Source: an uncultured Ignavibacteria bacterium (GTDB lineage Bacteria; Bacteroidota; Ignavibacteria; Kapaibacteriales; UBA961). From it: a stretch of DNA of 7,402 nt. Position 1 is the stretch's first letter, and each line of letters opens with the position of its first letter. The translations under genes were made by a program, and so were the position numbers. Below, in pieces: positions 1 to 5,440 of the stretch. The stretch is from positions 1 through 7,402 of the forward strand of contig CALMMI010000191.1 in assembly GCA_937868245.1 (NCBI GenBank), written 5' to 3'. The notes beneath the pieces were generated by a model. The model saw only the letters and a program-made list of their open reading frames with translations, was not told where the DNA came from and did not search any database.

Positions 1-486
1 TTCAGGAGTGAGATTCGCGAAATACGCCTTGAACGTTTGCTTAGAGTTTAGAAGCACTTCCCTAATCTGATTTTTTGAAATTGTATCCAGAGGGAAACTC
101 TTCTTTACAAAAAAAACGAGTGCATCTTTTGCAATCAAAAAGTGAGGGTGCGGTTCATGCTTATTTGCTTTTAGGGCAGAATCTTCATCACGCATGTAGT
201 CGCGCGCTATAATTATACCCCGGGATTTAACCGCAAAAAACTGTGACATTGCCTCCCGCGCCGTTACAGGTTTCAATGTTACTTTTGCATCGGGAAAAGC
301 TGTATCGTAAACGGGTGTTATATTTTTAATAAGCTGGTATATACTCTCATCACAAAGAATCTCAGCCTTGCCTGCACGAACTGTTTCCGTATCTTGTGTT
401 GCACCCGGTTTAGGTTTATCATCGCAACTTGAAATTACAATCGATAAAGACGCAAGTATAACTAAACATAAATTATTCTTCATCAT
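1..486 (-). CDS. PstS-like substrate-binding lipoprotein, 3' end outside window
   Basis: I translated 162 codons from the ATG at 486 to the window edge; the stop lies beyond base 1. Residues 1-20 form a lipoprotein signal peptide: a short basic start, a hydrophobic core, then a lipobox Ile-Ser-Ser-Cys with the acylated Cys at 21. Asp-Asp-Lys follows the Cys. The mature part reads like the periplasmic phosphate-binding (PBP-like) fold: a segment Ile-Ile-Ile-Ala-Arg-Asp-Tyr near residue 90, then a stretch DALVFFVKKSFPLDTIS followed by a Gln-Ile-Arg-Glu-Val helix, as in PstS relatives. Such lipoproteins often sit next to ExbB/ExbD/TonB genes in Bacteroidota, so the role is probably Ton-linked; phosphate binding is not shown. 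Two adjacent ATGs (486 and 483) both fit the GGAGG at 497-493. The gene overlaps the end of the upstream small gene by 14 nt, which suggests translational coupling. Confidence 0.8.
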   Translation of the reverse strand, partial: MMKNNLCLVILASLSIVISSCDDKPKPGATQDTETVRAGKAEILCDESIYQLIKNITPVYDTAFPDAKVTLKPVTAREAMSQFFAVKSRGIIIARDYMRDEDSALKANKHEPHPHFLIAKDALVFFVKKSFPLDTISKNQIREVLLNSKQTFKAYFANLTPE

Positions 487-697
487 TTTGATCCTCCATT
501 TCTTCGAGTAAACGCTTTTTTTTTTTTTTTTTAATAAATAAAAACAAACGAATTATCCCAAAGACTGTTACAACAGCTCCCATTGTTCTAACGAACGTAG
601 GGTCTGCACGGAATGCAGGGAACGGATAGAACAATAGAACCAACCCCATAAGGATTGTAATACTGCGAACGATATAATTAAGAATTAGAATTATCAC
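473..697 (-). CDS. Small membrane protein with two helices, lysine tract and acidic tail
   Basis: This is a 74-residue protein starting at GTG 697, with no family I can name. It has two hydrophobic helices (about residues 5-24 and 38-55) joined by a short loop containing Phe-Arg-Ala-Asp-Pro. After them come six Lys (56-61) encoded by a run of 17 A, and a charged acidic tail ending Asn-Asp-Glu-Glu. It lies between tonB-B and the lipoprotein gene and overlaps the latter by 14 nt, so it is probably an accessory of the Ton motor locus. The start is uncertain. No Shine-Dalgarno site precedes the GTG, unlike most genes of this operon. The frame is also open upstream all the way to the tonB-B stop, with a protein-like but ATG-less 30-codon extension. 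The gene could therefore be longer, or its first codons could be disrupted. Confidence 0.6.
   Translation of the reverse strand: MIILILNYIVRSITILMGLVLLFYPFPAFRADPTFVRTMGAVVTVFGIIRLFLFIKKKKKKRLLEEMEDQNDEE
491..497 (-). promoter_or_regulatory. Ribosome binding site of the lipoprotein gene
   Basis: GGAGGAT on the coding strand lies 4 nt before ATG 486 and 7 nt before ATG 483 (from the GGAGG core, 6 and 9 nt). It is embedded in the last codons of the upstream small gene. Ribosomes translating that gene pass over it, consistent with coupled translation. Confidence 0.75.
516..532 (-). repeat. A17 homopolymer inside the small membrane-protein gene
   Basis: Seventeen consecutive T on the plus strand read as 17 A on the coding strand and encode the six-lysine tract. 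Runs of this length are prone to replication slippage and to RNA-polymerase slippage. As written, the zero frame ends at TAA 475-473. One extra A would lead to TGA at 485-483. One missing A puts the frame in register with the downstream lipoprotein ATG, with no stop between. Confidence 0.9.
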
Positions 698-787
698 TGC
701 TGTGTGGAATAAAAAACGCTGCCCCGCTCTATTAATTGTATGTTGCGGAAACAGCGTATAATAAATTTCTTCAGACCATCTTGCCTT

Positions 788-1540
788 TTAGCGTAAACGG
801 AATACAATCGGGACTGTAACCGGAACTTCAATCGGTTGCTTATTTTGGATTGCCGGAGTAAAGGAAGATTTCATAACGGCATCAATTGCAGCCTGATTGA
901 ACAGTTCATTGGATGAATCTAATACTCTTATTCTTCCTTGAACAGGCTTTCCATCTTTACCAACAACAACACGTAAAATCACTTTTCCTTCAACTCCACC
1001 CCTTCTTGCCATTTCAGGATAGATTAAATTATCGTGAAGTTGGGCATAATTGAGAATAGGGTCGCTTTCGGTATCAATGAAGGTATCATCTTCAATCATT
1101 TCTGGTTGAGATGGTTTAGTGATTTCCACTAATTGAGAAATATCTTTTCTAGTTTCACCTTCACCTAGATACGCAAGTGTATTAATCTGTTCCGTAAACT
1201 TTTCATTTACAGTAGTTTGCAATGTATCCTTAACAGGTATAGGTACATTACCCATAGTTTGCTTACCGCCGACTCCTCCACATCCTTTATTAGGAATTAC
1301 TCTATCAATCTTTTTCTTAAACTCATGTGTAGTTTGAGGCTTAAGAATAACATATGTTGGAGGTTGGACATATGGAGGGTTTGGATTAATTGATGCCTTC
1401 GTTGCAAGAAACACCAACGGTATCAATACCATCAACCCCAAAGTCATTCCAAATGACCTGAGTGTAGATTTCCCGATATATTCCTTCATCTCAAAAGCTC
1501 CGTAGCTTTTGGCTGGGGGTAACACTTGAACTGTTTTCAT
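788..1540 (-). CDS. tonB: TonB-family energy transducer, paralog B (no polyproline linker)
   Basis: This is a 250-residue TonB-family protein that carries energy from the ExbB/ExbD motor across the periplasm to outer-membrane transporters. Residues 1-28 are cytoplasmic and hold the motif KSYGAFEMKEYI (11-22). About residues 29-47 are the single membrane anchor. Residues 48-173 are a linker, and 174-250 are the TonB C-terminal domain, starting Tyr-Pro-Glu-Met-Ala-Arg-Arg and ending Ile-Val-Phe-Arg-Leu-Arg. I chose ATG 1540 over an in-frame TTG at 1555 for two reasons: it places a GAGG Shine-Dalgarno 9-10 nt upstream, and it makes the N-terminus align residue for residue with the neighbouring paralog. 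The linker lacks the usual Pro-rich stretch. It has only short Pro pairs (around 54-62), a Gly-rich patch with one Cys, and an acidic part. The gene is the second of a tandem TonB pair; the shared C-terminal domain is 64 of 77 identical. Confidence 0.92.
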   Translation of the reverse strand: MKTVQVLPPAKSYGAFEMKEYIGKSTLRSFGMTLGLMVLIPLVFLATKASINPNPPYVQPPTYVILKPQTTHEFKKKIDRVIPNKGCGGVGGKQTMGNVPIPVKDTLQTTVNEKFTEQINTLAYLGEGETRKDISQLVEITKPSQPEMIEDDTFIDTESDPILNYAQLHDNLIYPEMARRGGVEGKVILRVVVGKDGKPVQGRIRVLDSSNELFNQAAIDAVMKSSFTPAIQNKQPIEVPVTVPIVFRLR

Positions 1541-1644
1541 GGCGATAATCCTCAAAAAAATGAAACATCAACTATAGGATAAAAATATATCTATGTTAAA
1601 TTTCAAACTGGGAATCGAACCATCATTTCAGCATCAAAACAAAC

Positions 1645-2409
1645 TTATCTCAAACGGAAAACAATCGGTACTGTAACCGGAACTTCAATCGGCTGACCGT
1701 TTTGGATAGCCGGAGTGAAACTTGTTTTCATAATCGCATCTAAAGCCGCTTGATTGAAGAGTTCATTTGATGAATCTTCTACACGGACTTTGCCCGGTTT
1801 CGGTTTTCCGTCCTTACCAACAAGAACACGGATAATAACCTTGCCTTCAAGTCCGGCTCTACGTGCCATTTCGGGATAGACTATATTCTTTTGAAGTTGA
1901 GCATAATTTGGCTCAGGGTCTTTTTCTGTTGCAATAAAGTCATCAAGATTCGGCTCTTCTTCTTTTTTAACATCAATTGGTTTATCAACATTAACATTTG
2001 ATGCAAAACCACCGAAGTCTTGTCCGTCTCCTCCTTCTGCGCTTGCTCTTGCCACTTCATCATTTTTTGCAAAGTCCTTTACATCCGGAGCTATTTCTGC
2101 ATCAGGTACAGGCACCGGATTTCCTGCTCTTGCCGCTGGACCTGTAAAAACTTCAGGTGGCGGAGGAGGTGGAGGTGGTGCATTATCTACCGGAGGCGGA
2201 GGTAGATTTTCGAGTTTCATCTTTGTAATAGGTGCAGTAATTTTTAATGATGGTCTTGCTACTACTTTCACAACAACATAAACCAAGAGTAATAACAACA
2301 ACAAAGACATCGTGATTATTACTGCCTTTACAGTTGACTTCTGAATGTATTCCTTCATCTCAAAAGCACCGTAGCTTTTAGATGTAAGTGCTAAACTTGC
2401 AGTACTCAT
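1645..2409 (-). CDS. tonB: TonB-family energy transducer, paralog A (polyproline linker)
   Basis: This is a 254-residue TonB protein. The cytoplasmic N-terminus carries KSYGAFEMKEYI at 11-22, and a leucine/valine-rich membrane anchor spans about 29-50. The periplasmic linker has Pro4 (70-73) and Pro8 (78-85), the classic rigid TonB spacer. An acidic, Lys/Asp/Glu-rich part follows, and the TonB C-terminal domain occupies 178-254. Its ATG overlaps the stop of exbD2 in an ATGA junction, and GAGGAG lies 11 nt upstream, so translation is likely coupled to ExbD. It should dock with the plug domain and TonB box of TonB-dependent receptors, which are not present in this window. This is the more canonical of the two TonB paralogs here and probably the partner inherited with the exbB-exbD-exbD unit. 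Confidence 0.95.
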   Translation of the reverse strand: MSTASLALTSKSYGAFEMKEYIQKSTVKAVIITMSLLLLLLLVYVVVKVVARPSLKITAPITKMKLENLPPPPVDNAPPPPPPPPEVFTGPAARAGNPVPVPDAEIAPDVKDFAKNDEVARASAEGGDGQDFGGFASNVNVDKPIDVKKEEEPNLDDFIATEKDPEPNYAQLQKNIVYPEMARRAGLEGKVIIRVLVGKDGKPKPGKVRVEDSSNELFNQAALDAIMKTSFTPAIQNGQPIEVPVTVPIVFRLR

Positions 2410-2951
2410 AATGGTTTTATCTCCTCTAAGTCTTTTTCTGTCATAGGTGCAATCGTAAATCTTCTTTCTCTTGGCAAGTTCTCTTTTTGAAGCGCAGGAA
2501 CTAAATCGCCTTCAACTAAATTCAATTCGTCTAATACTCTTATAACTATATCATAAGAAGCATTATCGTCAATTTTAAGTACTGTTATCAATTGATTTTT
2601 AAGCTTCATATTTGCATCAAACATCAATTTTTTAAGATCTTTCATCAGTACTAACTGAGGTTCATCTTTAGCAGGATTATAAAACAACTTTCCATCACCA
2701 CGTACCCGTATCGTAAATAATTTGGACATAGGTACTTCAACATTATCAGTTTGAGGTGGAATGAACATCTGCATAATCTGAGGCGTAGTCATCGTTGTTG
2801 TAAACATAAAGAATGTAAGCAACAAGAATGCAATATCCACAAGCGGAGTCATATCCAATACAAAACCAACGCGTTTTTTCTTTTTTCGTTTCGAGGGTTT
2901 ACCGCGCTTAGCACGTTCACGCCCGGCACCAAGAGTTCCACCACCAGCCAT
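2406..2951 (-). CDS. exbD: ExbD/TolR-family motor protein, second copy
   Basis: This is a 181-residue single-pass membrane protein of the ExbD/TolR family, which dimerises in the pore of the ExbB ring and couples proton flow to TonB. The N-terminus (1-28) is Gly-rich and then strongly basic, with a Lys/Arg cluster at 21-27 that fits a cytoplasmic tail. The membrane helix is about 30-51 and contains the family's essential Asp (D39, in Thr-Pro-Leu-Val-Asp-Ile), equivalent to E. coli ExbD Asp25. The remainder is the periplasmic domain. A GGAGG site lies 5 nt before the ATG. The stop overlaps the next tonB start by 4 nt. Its helix is identical to that of the other ExbD over 23 residues, while the rest has diverged strongly. 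Confidence 0.95.
   Translation of the reverse strand: MAGGGTLGAGRERAKRGKPSKRKKKKRVGFVLDMTPLVDIAFLLLTFFMFTTTMTTPQIMQMFIPPQTDNVEVPMSKLFTIRVRGDGKLFYNPAKDEPQLVLMKDLKKLMFDANMKLKNQLITVLKIDDNASYDIVIRVLDELNLVEGDLVPALQKENLPRERRFTIAPMTEKDLEEIKPL
2800..2867 (-). repeat. exbD2 copy of a 68-nt block shared with exbD1
   Basis: This stretch covers the membrane-helix codons of exbD2. It matches 3456-3523 in exbD1 at 60 of 68 positions by my alignment, including runs of 17 and 24 identical bases. Outside it the two genes do not align obviously. Confidence 0.8.
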
Positions 2952-3031
2952 ATATTCCTCCGAGATTTAATTTTTATTATTTTTTCAACATACCGAATGG
3001 TTATGTAATCACTTTTCAATTGATAAGATAA

Positions 3032-3550
3032 TCACATTCCTTGTTTTTTATCGGTCACCAAATTGAAAGCAGTTGCTCTTTTCTTGCGCATTACTTCCAT
3101 ACAATCATTAAGCCATTTGAATCTGATACGTTTATCGGCATCAATTGCAAATTTGGTTTTAGGATTTTGAATACGAGATTCCCCTACTAATTCTTCAAGA
3201 GTCGCTAGGTTTGCCTTTACTTGCATTTTGCCACGCTGGCTATCGTCAATTCCCTTTGCATTAGCATACACAGCTGTTCTGTCCTTTTCATTTGTCATCT
3301 CGTAATAGTAGGAAGTATCCCCAATATTTGCCGAGTCGATAGCTATTTTAATAATAGCCAAATCCTTATCCGGAATTTTGGACGTATCTGCTGATGCTTT
3401 CGGACGCTTAATCTGGAATTTCTGCTCACTTTCCGCTTCGGATTTGAATTTTGCAGTAAACATAAAGAATGTTAACAGCAAGAATGCAATATCCACAAGC
3501 GGGGTCATGTCGAGCACAAAACCCGTCCTCTTCATTTTCACTTTTGACAT
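3032..3550 (-). CDS. exbD: ExbD/TolR-family motor protein, first copy
   Basis: This is a 172-residue ExbD/TolR-family protein. A short basic cytoplasmic tail (MSKVKMKR) is followed by a membrane helix at about 10-32. The helix carries the essential proton-relay Asp (D20, in Thr-Pro-Leu-Val-Asp-Ile). A charged periplasmic domain follows, containing an insertion-like stretch with Tyr-Tyr-Tyr and Asp-Arg-Thr near residues 80-92. Bacteroidota Ton loci commonly hold two different ExbD genes, and this pair fits that: the helices are the same but the periplasmic domains differ, which suggests a heteromeric ExbD. AAGGAG lies 6 nt before the ATG. The gene follows the exbB-like gene after an 84-nt gap that holds two inverted repeats. 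Confidence 0.94.
   Translation of the reverse strand: MSKVKMKRTGFVLDMTPLVDIAFLLLTFFMFTAKFKSEAESEQKFQIKRPKASADTSKIPDKDLAIIKIAIDSANIGDTSYYYEMTNEKDRTAVYANAKGIDDSQRGKMQVKANLATLEELVGESRIQNPKTKFAIDADKRIRFKWLNDCMEVMRKKRATAFNLVTDKKQGM
3456..3523 (-). repeat. exbD1 copy of a 68-nt block shared with exbD2
   Basis: This is the partner of 2800-2867, covering the membrane-helix codons of exbD1. Many of the few differences are silent, so the encoded helix is unchanged. Confidence 0.8.
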
Positions 3551-3562
3551 AGTGTTCTCCTT

Positions 3563-3577
3563 GTTGATAGTATCAAC
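3563..3577. repeat. Perfect 7-bp inverted repeat before exbD1
   Basis: GTTGATAGTATCAAC has perfect 7-bp arms around one central base. It ends one base from the AAGGAG ribosome binding site of exbD1. In RNA it could form a 5-bp stem with a 5-base loop; in DNA it looks like a dimeric regulator site. No function is shown. Confidence 0.5.
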
Positions 3578-3584
3578 TTCATAA

Positions 3585-3600
3585 AAGTAATGTATTACTT
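3585..3600. repeat. Second 7-bp inverted repeat in the exbB-exbD1 gap
   Basis: AAGTAATGTATTACTT has 7-bp arms around a 2-base centre. It lies 7 bp from the inverted repeat at 3563-3577. It is AT-rich, so chance is possible, but the two neighbouring dyads in one 84-nt gap stand out. Confidence 0.4.
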
Positions 3601-3634
3601 AATGAGTTAATACTGAATAACATAATGACAAAAA

Positions 3635-4414
3635 TTACTTTTTAACCTTGATTGTAAGGATTTCCATAACACTTAGGATTGCTTCGTCAATCATATACAC
3701 AAAGTTATCAACTTTGGTTGTCAAAAGGTTATAGAAAACAATTGACATAATTGCAGCAGCTAAACCAAATGCTGTATTGTACAACGCTTCAGAAATACCG
3801 ATTGAAAGAGCTTGGGCAGAAACTGCTCCACCTGATGCACCAAGAGCAGCAAATGCTCTAATCATACCAAGTGTTGTTCCCAACAATCCGATCATTGTTG
3901 CAATAGAAGAAATTGTAGAGATAATAACCAAGTTTCTTTCGAGCAATGGAGTCTCGAGGTTAACCGCTTCATCGATTGAACGTTGAACTTCTGCAATTTT
4001 CTTTTCTGCATCGTACTCTTTGTCATCTGCCACTTGTTGATAACGCTCTAAACCTGAACGAACGATATTTGAAAGTGACCCGCGTTGTTTTTCGCATTCC
4101 GAAAGTGCAGCAGTGATATTTCCACTTGCAAGATTGGAAGAAACCGATTTGATAAACATTGATAAATCACCGTTTCCGTTTGCTTTTTTAATAGAAAGAA
4201 AACGTTCAATAATAAAAGTGAGTGCAATAAGGAACAAGCCTATAAGAACAGCAACAAGCGGTCCTCCTGTATGGATAGTACCATAAGTATTGATTGGATC
4301 GTGACGCATCAAACCATCTTTGAAATTCGCAGGATTACCTAACCAAAACCACCAAATCATACCCGAAACAGCCAATGCTATAACAATCACTATTGAATTG
4401 AACAGATTTTTCAT
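3635..4414 (-). CDS. exbB: MotA/TolQ/ExbB-family proton channel
   Basis: This 259-residue inner-membrane protein forms the ring of the Ton motor around ExbD. Hydrophobic helices lie at about 6-26, 51-70, 162-186 and 207-231. Classical ExbB has three, so the first is an extra N-terminal helix of the kind common in Bacteroidota homologs. The long cytoplasmic segment between helices 2 and 3 (about 71-160) is charged, as expected. The conserved channel signature is present: Gly-Leu-Leu-Gly-Thr-Thr-Leu-Gly at 176-183 and Glu-Ala-Leu-Tyr-Asn-Thr-Ala-Phe-Gly-Leu at 209-218. Thr180 and Thr214 match the channel threonines of E. coli ExbB (Thr148 and Thr181). AAGGG lies 5-6 nt before the ATG. It leads the exbB-exbD-exbD-tonB-tonB block, so a Ton role is better supported than Tol or flagellar use. 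Confidence 0.94.
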   Translation of the reverse strand: MKNLFNSIVIVIALAVSGMIWWFWLGNPANFKDGLMRHDPINTYGTIHTGGPLVAVLIGLFLIALTFIIERFLSIKKANGNGDLSMFIKSVSSNLASGNITAALSECEKQRGSLSNIVRSGLERYQQVADDKEYDAEKKIAEVQRSIDEAVNLETPLLERNLVIISTISSIATMIGLLGTTLGMIRAFAALGASGGAVSAQALSIGISEALYNTAFGLAAAIMSIVFYNLLTTKVDNFVYMIDEAILSVMEILTIKVKK

Positions 4415-4498
4415 ATAAACCCTTGTATGTATAATAAAATAAAGATAAAAAAAATTGCTGATTAAAAATCCTACCCACCGTCATACCAATTCAACGGA

Positions 4499-4840
4499 TT
4501 AACTAAGTTGCTTTATTGCTTCATCTAATGTTGAATAAATTGAAAACACAAGTGTGAGTTTCGTAATCACAAAAATATTTTCAATTGATTTACTAACATT
4601 GCAGAGAGCAATTTTTCCGTCACGCTTTACAAAATTTGTATGTGCAGAAATCAAAACTCCTAATGCTGTTGAGTTCAGATACGATACATTTTCAAGATTA
4701 ACAATCAATTTGGACTGTTGATGCTCTGCTGCCTCTGTTAACGACTGACGTAATTCGTCTGTTTCTTCCCCACCGATAAACTGACCGCGAAGATGGAGAA
4801 CAATAATTCCGGCATTTTCTTCTTTTCTAATTTGAGACAT
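4499..4840 (-). CDS. STAS-domain protein, anti-sigma-factor-antagonist type
   Basis: This is a 113-residue single-domain protein, the usual size of SpoIIAA/RsbV-like anti-anti-sigma factors. The order is typical: a beta strand with Leu-Arg-Gly (17-19), a helix, the strand Leu-Ile-Val-Asn-Leu (45-49), then the phosphorylation-site loop Tyr-Leu-Asn-Ser-Thr-Ala-Leu-Gly (54-61). Ser57 sits where SpoIIAA has Ser58. The flanking residues differ from the usual Asp-Ser-Ser/Thr-Gly: Asn56 replaces Asp and Ala59 replaces Gly. Such proteins act in the cytoplasm by binding an anti-sigma kinase when unphosphorylated, but no kinase or sigma factor is in the window. A strong AAAGGAG lies 5 nt before the ATG. 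A TAnnTTTG promoter box at 4887-4880 makes it the likely first gene of the Ton operon, 84 nt upstream of exbB. Confidence 0.88.
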   Translation of the reverse strand: MSQIRKEENAGIIVLHLRGQFIGGEETDELRQSLTEAAEHQQSKLIVNLENVSYLNSTALGVLISAHTNFVKRDGKIALCNVSKSIENIFVITKLTLVFSIYSTLDEAIKQLS

Positions 4841-4879
4841 TTTTACTCCTTTGGAACATTCTTATGATTTTGCTTTTGT

Positions 4880-4887
4880 CAAATCTA
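4880..4887 (-). promoter_or_regulatory. Candidate -7 promoter box before the STAS/Ton operon
   Basis: TAGATTTG on the minus strand matches the Bacteroidota -7 consensus TAnnTTTG exactly. It ends 40 nt before the STAS ATG. The nearest upstream TTG is 23 bp away, longer than the usual spacing for a -33 element, so only the -7 half is well supported. Confidence 0.5.
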
Positions 4888-4935
4888 CTAAAATTTTCAA
4901 AAACTAAATGCAACTTATTCCGTTTGGTCTCGTAT

Positions 4936-4945
4936 TATCATGATA
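4936..4945. repeat. 10-bp palindrome upstream of the STAS promoter box
   Basis: TATCATGATA is a perfect 10-bp palindrome about 50 bp upstream of the -7 box at 4887-4880, a position where an activator could bind. Its low complexity makes chance plausible. Confidence 0.3.
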
Positions 4946-5010
4946 TTTTGATATTCATCACATATCTACAGACACTTTATTGCAGTATTTGGTTACATTT
5001 ATACTATGAT

Positions 5011-5400
5011 TTATTCGGACAGAATTGCTTCTGCTTCTATTTCTATAAGTAACAATGGCGAAATTAATCCTTTTACCTCCACCATTGTAGCCGCAGGGCG
5101 AATATCTCTGAAAAACTCACCATGAGCACGCCCTATTTGCTCCCAATCTTCTATATTTACAACATACATTCGGGTTCTTACAACATCCTCCATCCGCCCA
5201 CCCAAACTTTCAATCGACTTTTGTATTTTCTCTAAAATAAACTTCGTTTGTTGGTAGCTGTCGCCGGCTGAAATTACCTCGCCATTTTCCCCGACTGCTG
5301 TTGTACCTGCTACATGAATACAATTTCCAACCCTAACCGCCCTTGAATACCCCACAATAGATTCCCAAGGTGCACCGGTAGAATAATTTACCCGTTTCAT
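5011..5400 (-). CDS. Rid family (YjgF/YER057c/UK114) protein lacking the RidA arginine
   Basis: This 129-residue protein has the usual Rid length. The fold markers are present: Val-Gly-Asn near 24-26, Val-Ala-Gly-Thr-Thr at 30-34, Gly-Gly-Arg-Met-Glu-Asp-Val-Val-Arg at 67-75, and the closing Ile-Glu-Ile-Glu-Ala at 119-123. Rid proteins are small cytosolic trimers, and RidA itself deaminates reactive enamines such as 2-aminoacrylate. The RidA catalytic Arg (E. coli Arg105, in Pro-Ala-Arg-Ser) is replaced here by Ala104 in Pro-Ala-Ala-Thr. This is therefore one of the other Rid subgroups, and imine deaminase activity should not be assumed. The N-terminus (YSTGAPWE then Gly-Tyr-Ser-Arg-Ala-Val-Arg) resembles the UK114-like subgroup with that motif. 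I chose ATG 5400 over TTG 5436 because the latter lies at or above the predicted transcription start. Confidence 0.9.
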   Translation of the reverse strand: MKRVNYSTGAPWESIVGYSRAVRVGNCIHVAGTTAVGENGEVISAGDSYQQTKFILEKIQKSIESLGGRMEDVVRTRMYVVNIEDWEQIGRAHGEFFRDIRPAATMVEVKGLISPLLLIEIEAEAILSE

Positions 5401-5440
5401 GGTGTTACATTTACCTTTCGGAAATACATTTCGCAAGATT

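Noticed and set aside
1541..1555. Upstream TTG start for tonB-B adding five residues
   Set aside because: The TTG overlaps the GAGG ribosome site, and the ATG at 1540 aligns exactly with the start of the paralog.
1610..1621. GGTTCGATTCCC on the minus strand, resembling a tRNA T-loop
   Set aside because: The flanking bases do not form a T-stem beyond two pairs, and no anticodon arm, acceptor stem or CCA region is recognisable upstream.
1881..2072. Minus-strand open frame of 63 codons
   Set aside because: It lies entirely inside tonB-A in another frame, with low-complexity Lys/Gln-rich translation.
2020..2205. Plus-strand open frame rich in Arg and Trp
   Set aside because: It is the antisense shadow of the proline-rich part of tonB-A; composition is unlike a real protein and there is no ribosome site.
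4478..4497. Possible hairpin (CCGTT/GACGG) followed by a T-rich stretch between the STAS gene and exbB, as a terminator
   Set aside because: The stem is only five pairs including one G-T, with a ten-base loop, and the T run does not directly follow it.
4864..5052. Plus-strand open frame across the gap between the STAS and Rid genes
   Set aside because: No ribosome site; it overlaps the STAS promoter box and the Rid 3' end, and its Phe/Leu/Tyr-rich translation reflects AT-rich noncoding DNA.
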